From NCBI GenBank assembly GCA_003158495.1, contig PMJT01000077.1, positions 2,646-8,813 of the forward strand: 6,168 bases of DNA, given 5' to 3'. The position numbers were made by a program, and so were the translations under genes. Positions 1 to 5,349 of the stretch are shown piece by piece. Origin of the DNA: Chloroflexota bacterium. GTDB lineage: Bacteria; Chloroflexota; Limnocylindria; Limnocylindrales; CSP1-4. How positions within the stretch are numbered: the stretch's first letter is position 1; each line of letters begins with the position of its first letter. Below the pieces are notes generated by a model. The model ran no database searches, was not told the DNA's origin, and worked only from the letters and a program-made list of their open reading frames with translations.

Positions 1-1
1 G

Positions 2-205
2 CTGGACTTCCTTGCCTGCGGCGCGGTCGCGGTCCAGGTGGGCACGGCTATCTTCGCCGACCCGGAGCTGCCGGTCCGGCTCTCGGACGAACTCCGCGCG
101 GAGTGCCTGCGCCGCGGCCTCGACTCGTACCGGCCGCTCATCGGCACGGCTCTTCCGAAGCGCACCGGCGCCCCGTCGGCAAAGGGCGCGGAATACCGGC
201 CGTGA
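2..205 (+). CDS. pyrD: Dihydroorotate dehydrogenase, C-terminal fragment (5' end outside window)
   Basis: Only the last 67 codons are inside the window, ending in TGA at 203-205. They read as the end of a class 1 dihydroorotate dehydrogenase, the flavoenzyme that oxidises dihydroorotate to orotate in UMP synthesis. The visible signature is the stretch at about residues 4-21 of the fragment (GAVAVQVGTAIFADPELP follows LAC). It matches the last beta strand and phosphate-binding end of the TIM barrel (family pattern A-x-A-V-Q-V-G-T-A-x-F-x-D-P). Next comes the usual final helix and a G-L-x-S-Y segment. The tail after it is short and Pro/Gly/Lys-containing, with no domain. The call is supported by pyrE, the next enzyme of the pathway, starting 31 nt downstream on the same strand. 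Class 1B (with a PyrK partner) is plausible, but the fragment cannot settle the subclass. Confidence 0.88.
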   Translation: MDFLACGAVAVQVGTAIFADPELPVRLSDELRAECLRRGLDSYRPLIGTALPKRTGAPSAKGAEYRP

Positions 206-225
206 CCTCGCTCAAGCCACTCACC

Positions 226-231
226 GGGAGG
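226..231 (+). promoter_or_regulatory. Shine-Dalgarno site of pyrE
   Basis: GGGAGG lies 5 nt before the ATG at 237. It fixes the pyrE start there, although the reading frame stays open back into pyrD. Confidence 0.7.
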
Positions 232-236
232 CCCGC

Positions 237-914
237 ATGACGACAACACGATCCACGGCCGAGCACGCCGCGGCACGGACGATTGCCGCCCGGACGGAGG
301 AGCTCTTCCGCGGCTCCGGAGCGCTCAAGGAAGGCCACTTTCTGCTCAAGAGCGGCAAGCACTCCGAGCGCTACCTGGAGAAGTTCCTCGTCCTGCAGGA
401 CCCGGCCGCGACGAGCGAGCTGTGTGGCTTCTGGGCCGCCCGCCATCGCAACCCGGATGGGACCTCGATGGTGGACGTCGTTGCGGGGCCTACCACCGGT
501 GGGGTGGTGCTGGCTTTCGAGACTGCCCGCCAGCTCGGCGTGCGCAGCATCTTCGCCGAAGAGGTGAAGGACCCGGACGGCACCACGCGCCGCGAGTTTC
601 GGCGCGGCTTCACCATCGCCCCGGGTGAGTGCGTGCTGCTCGTCGACGACATCCTGACCACCGGCGGCTCGCTCCTGGCGATGCTTCCGGCCGTGGAAGC
701 CTTTGGCGGCGAGATCATTACCTGCGCGGTCATGGCTGATCGATCGGGCGGCCTCGCCTCGCTCAGCTCGCCGACGACGGGGCGGTCGTATCCACTCCGG
801 GCCCTGTGGCAGCTCCAGCTCCCCACCTACGATCCGGGGCCGGACACCTGCCCGGCCTGCGCCGCCGGTATTCCGCTCCACGCTCCGGGCAGCACGGGCA
901 CGACGAAGAGTTAG
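237..914 (+). CDS. pyrE: Orotate phosphoribosyltransferase
   Basis: This 225-aa cytoplasmic enzyme transfers the phosphoribosyl group of PRPP to orotate, giving orotidine 5'-monophosphate, the penultimate step of UMP synthesis. The type I PRTase PRPP loop is clear at residues 133-145 (VLLVDDILTTGGS, with the Asp pair D137-D138). Upstream are the N-terminal orotate/phosphate segment at about 33-50 (G-H-F-L-L-K-S-G-K-H-S then Y-L-E-K-F), the G-P-T-T-G-G-V-V motif at 84-91, and the flexible catalytic-loop region with K111 and RRGF at 122-125. The C-terminal C205-P-A-C208 followed by G-I-P-L and P-G-S is a tail seen in one OPRTase subgroup, often from thermophile-type lineages, so the protein looks full length. 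The ATG at 237 is chosen because a good Shine-Dalgarno precedes it and homologous sequence begins just after it. The frame is open to position 12, but that upstream part overlaps pyrD and is not protein-like. The gene is probably co-transcribed with pyrD. Confidence 0.95.
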   Translation: MTTTRSTAEHAAARTIAARTEELFRGSGALKEGHFLLKSGKHSERYLEKFLVLQDPAATSELCGFWAARHRNPDGTSMVDVVAGPTTGGVVLAFETARQLGVRSIFAEEVKDPDGTTRREFRRGFTIAPGECVLLVDDILTTGGSLLAMLPAVEAFGGEIITCAVMADRSGGLASLSSPTTGRSYPLRALWQLQLPTYDPGPDTCPACAAGIPLHAPGSTGTTKS

Positions 915-953
915 CTTGGCCGGCCGGGCGAGCCGGGGCGCCAGACGACCGCG

Positions 954-1631
954 CTACGCCCCGATCGAGACGTCCAGCGTCGCGATAGCCTGGACCCAGT
1001 CCGGCGACATCCACTGCCAGACCAGCTGCCCGGCATCGATCGGATCGTCGAGCGCGGGCGTGTAGACCATGTCCATCGAGATCGTCTCGCCGGGCAGGAG
1101 CTCCCTGCCGAGCGCGTTGCAGTTGAGGAGTCGCATCGGCGCCGTGCCGCTATCCAGGCCGGTCAGGTACATGCGGTAGGCGGGGCACGGTGAGAGCGGT
1201 ATCGCGGCGGCCGTCGCGTTCGTCAGCTGCACTGTGAAGTGGTTGGCGTCGCCGCGATGCCACAGGTTGCTGTCCGTCGTGAGCTGGGCGCGCAAGACCA
1301 GCGGCGTCGTGGGGCCGGACGGAGAAGCTGCCGCGGAAGCCTCGTCCGTCGGCGCGGCCGAGGGTGTCGGGGCTGCCGTCGCGTCCACCCAGGCGATGGG
1401 CGTTGCCGGCGGCATCGACGGCTCCGGCGCCGGCGCGCTCGAGAAGGCACCGACATGGCCGAGCAGCGCCGCGCCCAGGGCGATGGCAGCCAAACCGCCG
1501 ATGAGGATCGGCGGGCCGTATGACCGCCGATCCCGCGTCTGTTCGATCCGCTCCACCCGGACCGGCTCTGTCGGCTCGAGGTCCTTCGCCTCTGCCTCTG
1601 GATCGAACTCGCGATCGAGCGAGCGTTTCAC
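954..1631 (-). CDS. Membrane-anchored extracytoplasmic protein of unknown function
   Basis: This is a 225-aa protein I do not recognise as a named family. The order is: a charged cytoplasmic N-terminus of about 38 residues rich in Glu/Arg/Asp; one transmembrane segment at about 41-60 (I-L-I-G-G-L-A-A-I-A-L-G-A-A-L-L-G); a low-complexity Pro/Ala/Thr/Ser linker at about 64-110; and a compact domain at 111-225. The domain looks beta-sandwich-like: alternating hydrophobic strands, V-Q-L-T-N, C149-P-A-Y, L-N-C171, then L-L-P-G-E-T before a strand. This layout resembles extracellular Ig-like or protease-inhibitor-like (BsuPI-type) domains, where two Cys could form a disulfide outside the cell. That is a resemblance, not an assignment. 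The start is GTG, with AGGAG (plus-strand 1636-1640) 4 nt before it. No other in-frame start is available before the stop codon of the upstream gene, which ends 15 nt away. It is the last gene of the likely minus-strand unit and converges with pyrE across 39 nt. Confidence 0.8.
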   Translation of the reverse strand: MKRSLDREFDPEAEAKDLEPTEPVRVERIEQTRDRRSYGPPILIGGLAAIALGAALLGHVGAFSSAPAPEPSMPPATPIAWVDATAAPTPSAAPTDEASAAASPSGPTTPLVLRAQLTTDSNLWHRGDANHFTVQLTNATAAAIPLSPCPAYRMYLTGLDSGTAPMRLLNCNALGRELLPGETISMDMVYTPALDDPIDAGQLVWQWMSPDWVQAIATLDVSIGA

Positions 1632-1635
1632 GTTG

Positions 1636-1640
1636 CTCCT
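1636..1640 (-). promoter_or_regulatory. Shine-Dalgarno site that decides a GTG start
   Basis: On the minus strand AGGAG stands 4 nt before the GTG at 1631. No ATG is available in frame between the preceding gene's stop and this point, so this site supports the GTG as the real start of the 225-aa anchored protein. Confidence 0.6.
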
Positions 1641-1646
1641 GGTCTG

Positions 1647-2012
1647 CTAGCCCCTGTCCGGCTCGTTTCCACGCTCCGGGCCCTGGTCGCCGGCGGGTGA
1701 CGCAATCGCATGCGGCCTGAGAACCACTTCGAGCTCCAGCTCGAGAAGTGCCGTGCCGATACCGTGCCGCCGCTCCAGTGCGTCGAGCAGGACGAGTTCG
1801 CACTCGTCGCGGTCGAGCCGGTACGCGGCCACGCCGAGCCAGCGTTCGCCGTCGACTGCAAGCAGGCACGGCAGCTGGGCTACGTCGTAGCCGAGGCCGC
1901 GGCTGACGGCGACCGGCGAGCCCCAATTCGACCGAACGAGATCGGCGAGCCCAGCCCGTTCGTCCTCGTGGATCGGCCGGATCAGGGGCCCGGCGAATGC
2001 TACGTCGGCCAT
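1647..2012 (-). CDS. GNAT family N-acetyltransferase, short form lacking the C-terminal half of the fold
   Basis: This 121-aa protein has the first half of a GNAT acyltransferase, a family that moves an acetyl group from acetyl-CoA to an amine. Visible parts are an opening strand I-R-P-I at 11-14, the first helix, a W-G-S-P...V-S-R-G segment at 30-39, strands at about 49-65 and 70-77, and motif A for the CoA pyrophosphate at R81-R-H-G-I-G86-T-A. Right after the start of the motif A helix (L-L at 89-90) the sequence turns into E-L-E-L-E and a 25-residue Gly/Pro/Asp-rich tail. The expected next strand and the motif B region (N-x-x-A-x-x-F-Y-x-x-x-G-F) are absent. GNAT proteins are usually about 150-170 aa. 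No piece of the missing half is readable in the other two minus-strand frames, so an in-frame internal deletion is more likely than a frameshift. The gene starts 7 nt after the stop of the MBL-fold gene, without a clear Shine-Dalgarno, suggesting translational coupling. Substrate unknown. It may be a decayed gene. Confidence 0.72.
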   Translation of the reverse strand: MADVAFAGPLIRPIHEDERAGLADLVRSNWGSPVAVSRGLGYDVAQLPCLLAVDGERWLGVAAYRLDRDECELVLLDALERRHGIGTALLELELEVVLRPHAIASPAGDQGPERGNEPDRG

Positions 2013-2019
2013 TGCTGGG

Positions 2020-3720
2020 TCAGTCCAGCACCACGTGCTGGTGCCAGTGCGGGGCCATCGCCGGCAGACCGAGAGCCTCGATCTTTGGTTGGATGGCCTC
2101 CTGGGCGTCGGGGTCGCCGTGGACGATGAACACGCGGCGTGGGACGCCCGGGTCGCCGGCCTTGCGACCGGAGATGAAGTTGCCCAGCCACGCCAGGATC
2201 TCGGGCTCGTCGGCGTGGGCCGAGAAGCCGCTGATCGATCTCACGGCGCAGCGAACCTGGTACTCCTGGCCGTCGACGCGAGCGGTCTTGACGCCGGCCT
2301 GGAGATTGGCTCCGAGCGTGCCTTCGCCCTGGTATCCGACGAACAGGATCATCGCCTTCGTGTCGCCGATGAGCGTCCGCAGGTGATTGAGGACACGGCC
2401 GCCGGTGAGCATGCCGTTGGAGGCGACCAGCACGTACGGCCGGTGCGATCGTTCGATCGCCTCCGACTGCGCGGCCAGCGGCGTCTCCTTCGCGTCGGGG
2501 AAATCGATAGGCCCCTCGCCCTTGTTCAGCAGGGCCAGCGTCTCGGCGTCGTAGTAGTCCGAATGCTCGCGGTAGATCGTCGAGGCCTTCGACGCCATCG
2601 GCGAGTCGAGGAAGAGGTGGACCTTCGGGATCCGACCCGCGTCGAGCAGGTTGTTCATCGCCCACGCGACTTCCTGCGTCCGCCCGATGGCGAACGAAGG
2701 GATGAGCAGCACGCCGTTCCGGGCCACGGTGTCGTTGATCGCCTGCGCGAGCTGATCCAGCGACTCGGACTCGGGCTCGTGGCTGCGGCCTCCGTACGTG
2801 GACTCGACCAGAACGTAGTCCGCCTGGGTGAGGATCGACGGGTCGCGCAGGATCGGGGCGCCGGTCCGGCCGAGATCGCCGGAGAAGATGAGCGTTCTGG
2901 CCGGCACGTCCTTCTGGGCGTCGACTCGCAGCTCCACGATCGACGAGCCGAGGATGTGGCCGGCGTCGTGGAAGACAGCCGTGACGCCCGGGGCAACGAC
3001 GATCGCCTTTTCGTAGTCCGTGGCGCGGAAGTGGCTCAGCGAGGTCTGGGCGCCGGCCTGGTCGTAGAGCGGCTCCTCGAGCACCATGTTCGGTGCGGCG
3101 GGGCTGCCGGCCATCGCGGCGTCGTGATTGGGGTGGCCGAACGGCGGGTAGCCCATGCGCGTGCCGAGGCCCTGCTCGTCGTGGAGGCTCAATTCGTCGA
3201 TGCCGGAGGCGACAACGTGACCGTCCGGCAGCACGTCGCCGGCGTGGGCCCCGATCGGAGCGCCGGCACTGGCGCTCACAGGCGCCGCGTCTTCCTGCTC
3301 CTCGGCGAGCTTCTCTTCGGCCTCGATCGCGGCCTGGTCGCGCTGTTCCTCGCGGGCGGCCTTGTCCGGGTTCTTCGACCTCCAGTGGTTCTGGCGCTTG
3401 GCGAACTCCTCCTGGAGCTTGCCGGAGTCCAGCAGGACGAGAGAGGCGAGTTCGATCGTGCCGCGGGTGGCGTAGATGGGGCCGGTGAAGCCTTCGGTGA
3501 CGATGTGGGGGATGAGTCCGCAATGGTCGAGGTGGGCGTGGGTCAAGACGATCGCGTCCAGGGATGCCGGGTCGTAGGTCAGTGGAACCCGGTTGCGCAC
3601 GACCTCGTGCGGACCGCCCTGGAACATGCCGCAATCGATCAGCACCCTGGCCCGCTCGGTGATGAGCAGGAACTGTGAACCGGTGACTGTGTTGGCAGCG
3701 CCGAGGAAGTGGATTTCCAT
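2020..3720 (-). CDS. MBL-fold / beta-CASP RNA-processing-type metallo-hydrolase (CPSF/Ysh1-like)
   Basis: This 566-aa protein belongs to the beta-CASP group of metallo-beta-lactamase-fold nucleases, which use two zinc ions to cut RNA. It starts with the typical M-E-I-H-F-L-G-A-A-N-T-V-T-G-S opening. Metal-binding motifs are: H61-A-H63-L-D65-H66 (motif 2), H254 in D-A-G-H-I-L-G-S (motif 3), and D282 in F-S-G-D-L-G-R (motif 4). E306 in V-E-S-T-Y-G is motif A. The beta-CASP domain spans about 315-460 (with P-S-F-A-I-G-R-T-Q-E and S-N-G-M-L-T-G-G-R). H502 in S-G-F-S-A-H-A-D is motif C, inside the C-terminal RNA-metabolising MBL segment, which ends F-I-V-H-G-D-P near 531-537. The motif B position (E-G-T-L-G-A-N) carries N472. 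The distance H66 to H254 is 188 residues, against roughly 75-80 in short bacterial homologues, because of a charged, Ala-rich insertion at about 107-215. The ATG at 3720 fits the family start, though no strong Shine-Dalgarno precedes it. It is the first gene of the minus-strand unit. RNA is the likely substrate; endo- or exonuclease activity cannot be told from the sequence. Confidence 0.92.
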   Translation of the reverse strand: MEIHFLGAANTVTGSQFLLITERARVLIDCGMFQGGPHEVVRNRVPLTYDPASLDAIVLTHAHLDHCGLIPHIVTEGFTGPIYATRGTIELASLVLLDSGKLQEEFAKRQNHWRSKNPDKAAREEQRDQAAIEAEEKLAEEQEDAAPVSASAGAPIGAHAGDVLPDGHVVASGIDELSLHDEQGLGTRMGYPPFGHPNHDAAMAGSPAAPNMVLEEPLYDQAGAQTSLSHFRATDYEKAIVVAPGVTAVFHDAGHILGSSIVELRVDAQKDVPARTLIFSGDLGRTGAPILRDPSILTQADYVLVESTYGGRSHEPESESLDQLAQAINDTVARNGVLLIPSFAIGRTQEVAWAMNNLLDAGRIPKVHLFLDSPMASKASTIYREHSDYYDAETLALLNKGEGPIDFPDAKETPLAAQSEAIERSHRPYVLVASNGMLTGGRVLNHLRTLIGDTKAMILFVGYQGEGTLGANLQAGVKTARVDGQEYQVRCAVRSISGFSAHADEPEILAWLGNFISGRKAGDPGVPRRVFIVHGDPDAQEAIQPKIEALGLPAMAPHWHQHVVLD

Positions 3721-3766
3721 GTGCGCATACTGCCACCCCGCGGTTCTCGGCGCGCGTCCGGCGCGG

Positions 3767-3806
3767 CGGCGGCCGGCGGCCGGCGGGGTGGATCGGCGGC
3801 CGGCGG
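3767..3806. repeat. Three copies of a 13-nt GC-only repeat between divergent genes
   Basis: CGGCGGCCGGCGG occurs exactly at 3767-3779, 3774-3786 (overlapping the first) and 3794-3806. The core GGCCGG-type sequence is partly self-complementary, so each copy can also be read as an imperfect inverted repeat. The cluster sits about 50 nt upstream of the minus-strand MBL gene and about 95 nt upstream of the plus-strand anchored-protein gene, where a regulatory site could act on either. It could equally be low-complexity GC sequence or have arisen by slippage. Confidence 0.55.
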
Positions 3807-3856
3807 CTCACGAGTATGGAGCCGGCCTCCGGTAGTCCGTCGCGGAATCCGGCGCG

Positions 3857-3862
3857 TATATT
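3857..3862 (+). promoter_or_regulatory. Possible -10 element for the 439-aa anchored protein gene
   Basis: TATATT matches the sigma-70 -10 consensus at five of six positions. It is the most AT-rich spot in the divergent intergenic region. A start about 7 nt later would give a leader of roughly 33 nt. No good -35 hexamer is present at 16-18 nt spacing, so the call is tentative. Confidence 0.3.
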
Positions 3863-3887
3863 GGACAGAAGCTTCGTTGGGGCTTGT

Positions 3888-3895
3888 GGGGAGGG
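3888..3895 (+). promoter_or_regulatory. Shine-Dalgarno site that decides the ATG at 3902
   Basis: GGGGAGGG ends 6 nt before the ATG at 3902. An in-frame TTG at 3884 lies directly before this purine tract and has no site of its own, so the ATG is preferred. Confidence 0.65.
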
Positions 3896-3901
3896 CGAGC
3901 G

Positions 3902-5221
3902 ATGAACGGCGACGACAAGCACACGGATCCGGGGACGCCTGTGGGAGCGGCGCTGCCGGAGCTCCAACGGGTTCGGGCCAGGACCAGGTCCGGTTTCTGG
4001 GCAGGCGGACTGCCGTTGCTGGTCGGGGTTGGGCTCGTGGTCGTCCTGGGCGTCGGGCTGGTCGCATCGGGCGCGGTTCGCGGCTCGCCTGCCAGGTCTA
4101 CCACGGACGGCTTCGCGCTCACGGGCCTGGTCGGTTGTTTCGGCGGAGCTCCAGGGTTCTCGCTGGACCTCGTGCCGGCCGGAGGCCCGGGCGTCGAGAG
4201 CGAAACAGGTGCCCGGGCCGCCGCGCTCAAGGCCTTCATCGCCCTGAACCCGGACATGCCCGCTTCCGGCTGGAAGATGGTGCTCAAGGTCGGCTCGACC
4301 GAGATGTACCTGGCGCGCGCGGTGGGCGGTTACGTCGAAGTCAGGCTGGAGCCGGGCAATCCCGATGGCGGATCCACCGGGTCCGATGCCTGGCATGCAA
4401 CCGGCTACGGCGGCTGCCCGCTCATGGCGCTCCCGCCGGCAGGCTACGGCCCGGCCAGCTGGTCGCTCGACCCGGCGAATCCATATTCGGCCGGGGCGAT
4501 CGATCTCCACGTACTGGTCATGGAATTGGGCTGCCACGGTGGCCAGACGGCCGCGGGTCGGATCGCCCAGAACGTCCATTACCTGCCCGAAGCGGTGATA
4601 GTGACCCTCGTCGTCATGGCGCGCACCGGGGCGCAGACCTGCCCCCGGACGCCGCCCACGCCGTATGTAGTGCACCTCACAGAGCCGGTGGGGATGCGGG
4701 ATCTCCGCGACGGTGGCAACGTGCCGTCGACGCAGGTGGCCGCGGCGGGCCATCCCTTCTTCACGCCTACGCCGACGCCGCCGCCGGCCAACTGGCACAT
4801 GCCGATGGAGTGCATCGGCGAGGCCGGAGGCGCCGGCAGCTTCAAGGCCGCATCGATGAGCGCGAAGTTCGATGTCTACTGCTCCGTTCTGCCGGCCGGA
4901 TGGCAGCGGACGGCCATGAACGACTTCGCCCAGGTCGTGACTTCGGTGACCGCCACGTACGTCGGCCCGAACGGAGAGAAGCTCGAACTGGCCGAAGGGG
5001 ACTTCTGCAGCGAAGGCGCGACCGCCTGCGCCCCCGGAGAATCCCTCGGGACCGCGATGTTTGGCGACCGCCAGGGTCATGTTGTTTCGCGCCCTCCCGG
5101 CGCCGATTTCGCGCTCTACGTGGCGCCCGGAGAGTCTCCGTCGTGGAAGGCGACCGGCTCGGGCATGACGCTGGAGCAATTCGAGGCGCTGACGGCCGCA
5201 CTCATCGTCGTAGCCAAGTAG
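3902..5221 (+). CDS. Membrane-anchored two-domain extracytoplasmic protein of unknown function
   Basis: This 439-aa protein is not one I can name. A polar N-terminus of about 30 residues is followed by one transmembrane segment at about 33-57, very rich in Gly/Val/Leu, so the bulk should lie outside the membrane. Domain 1, about 70-275, contains several Cys (C79, C172, C211, C247). Its conserved-looking end has C-H-G-G-Q at 211-215, C-P-R-T-P-P-T-P at 247-254, then V-H-L-T-E-P-V-G-M-R-D-L-R-D-G-G at 257-272. I recall this kind of C-P-x-x-P-x-T-P / E-P-x-G-x-R-x-L-x-D-G-G ending in uncharacterised secreted proteins of high-GC bacteria. A Thr/Pro linker at 286-296 leads to domain 2, about 298-439. 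This has repeated strands ending in a W-x-x-x-G-x-G-M-T-L-E-Q-F-E-A-L-T segment, a pattern I associate with small beta-rich extracytoplasmic domains (DUF4367-like at most). No catalytic motif is visible. It is divergent from the MBL-fold gene, and no partner gene is apparent. Confidence 0.85.
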   Translation: MNGDDKHTDPGTPVGAALPELQRVRARTRSGFWAGGLPLLVGVGLVVVLGVGLVASGAVRGSPARSTTDGFALTGLVGCFGGAPGFSLDLVPAGGPGVESETGARAAALKAFIALNPDMPASGWKMVLKVGSTEMYLARAVGGYVEVRLEPGNPDGGSTGSDAWHATGYGGCPLMALPPAGYGPASWSLDPANPYSAGAIDLHVLVMELGCHGGQTAAGRIAQNVHYLPEAVIVTLVVMARTGAQTCPRTPPTPYVVHLTEPVGMRDLRDGGNVPSTQVAAAGHPFFTPTPTPPPANWHMPMECIGEAGGAGSFKAASMSAKFDVYCSVLPAGWQRTAMNDFAQVVTSVTATYVGPNGEKLELAEGDFCSEGATACAPGESLGTAMFGDRQGHVVSRPPGADFALYVAPGESPSWKATGSGMTLEQFEALTAALIVVAK

Positions 5222-5234
5222 CGGGTCGCGGGGA

Positions 5235-5290
5235 GTGGGCGGCGGTCGCGGCGTCCGTCGACCGTCCCGACGTGCGCGGCGACGGCCCAC
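5235..5290 (+). terminator. Long imperfect hairpin after the 439-aa gene, possible terminator without a U-tract
   Basis: Paired blocks, outside to inside, are GTGGGC 5235-5240 with GCCCAC 5285-5290, GTCGC 5245-5249 with GCGAC 5279-5283, GCG 5251-5253 with CGC 5275-5277, and CGTCG 5256-5260 with CGACG 5268-5272 around a 7-nt loop. That is about 19 pairs over 56 nt, with small bulges and a mismatch. It starts 13 nt after the stop codon and ends before the likely promoter of the next gene, as expected for a 3'-end structure. No T-run follows, so it is not a canonical intrinsic terminator. It could instead stabilise the mRNA 3' end, or be chance pairing in GC-rich DNA. Confidence 0.4.
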
Positions 5291-5315
5291 CGTCGAACGC
5301 AGCGCAGACCTCCCT

Positions 5316-5324
5316 TGCTAGATT
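5316..5324 (+). promoter_or_regulatory. Possible extended -10 promoter element for the lipoprotein gene
   Basis: TGCTAGATT reads as an extended -10 (TGn plus TAGATT, which keeps the key T-A....T positions). No convincing -35 is present upstream at normal spacing, which extended -10 promoters can tolerate. A start about 7 nt downstream would place the Shine-Dalgarno just inside a very short leader. Confidence 0.35.
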
Positions 5325-5333
5325 CAGTCGGGC

Positions 5334-5340
5334 AAGGAGG
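5334..5340 (+). promoter_or_regulatory. Strong Shine-Dalgarno site that decides the lipoprotein start
   Basis: AAGGAGG stands 9 nt before the ATG at 5350. Another ATG at 5342 is only 1 nt from it and opens a frame without protein-like features, so 5350 is the start. Confidence 0.75.
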
Positions 5341-5349
5341 CATGGGCGC

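Noticed and set aside
12..236. Upstream extension of the pyrE frame
   Set aside because: It overlaps the pyrD end in another frame and reads as a Ser/Arg-rich shadow. The Shine-Dalgarno at 226-231 and family length support the ATG at 237.
918..936. GGCCGGCC palindrome and CCGGC...GCCGG stem between the convergent pyrE and anchored-protein genes, as a bidirectional terminator
   Set aside because: The stem is only 5 bp with no T-run on either side, and such short GC stems are expected by chance here.
1150..1926. 258-codon minus-strand frame across the GNAT/anchored-protein junction as a source of the missing GNAT half
   Set aside because: Its translation is Arg/Ala/Gly-rich and contains no N-x-x-A-x-x-F-Y-type motif, so it does not restore the GNAT C-terminus by frameshift.
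1647..2012. Toxin-antitoxin reading of the small GNAT gene (GNAT toxin with a partner)
   Set aside because: GNAT toxins come with a small RHH or similar antitoxin gene next door; the neighbours here are a large MBL-fold hydrolase and an anchored protein.
2035..3678. 547-codon open frame on the plus strand
   Set aside because: It is fully antisense to the MBL-fold gene, whose motifs are unambiguous. Composition is typical of a mirror frame, with no recognisable domain.
2000..5290. Very long open frame on the minus strand (about 1096 codons)
   Set aside because: It is Arg/Pro/Gly-rich with no domain, overlaps the MBL gene in another frame and the anchored-protein gene on the other strand. It is open only because stops are rare in GC-rich DNA.
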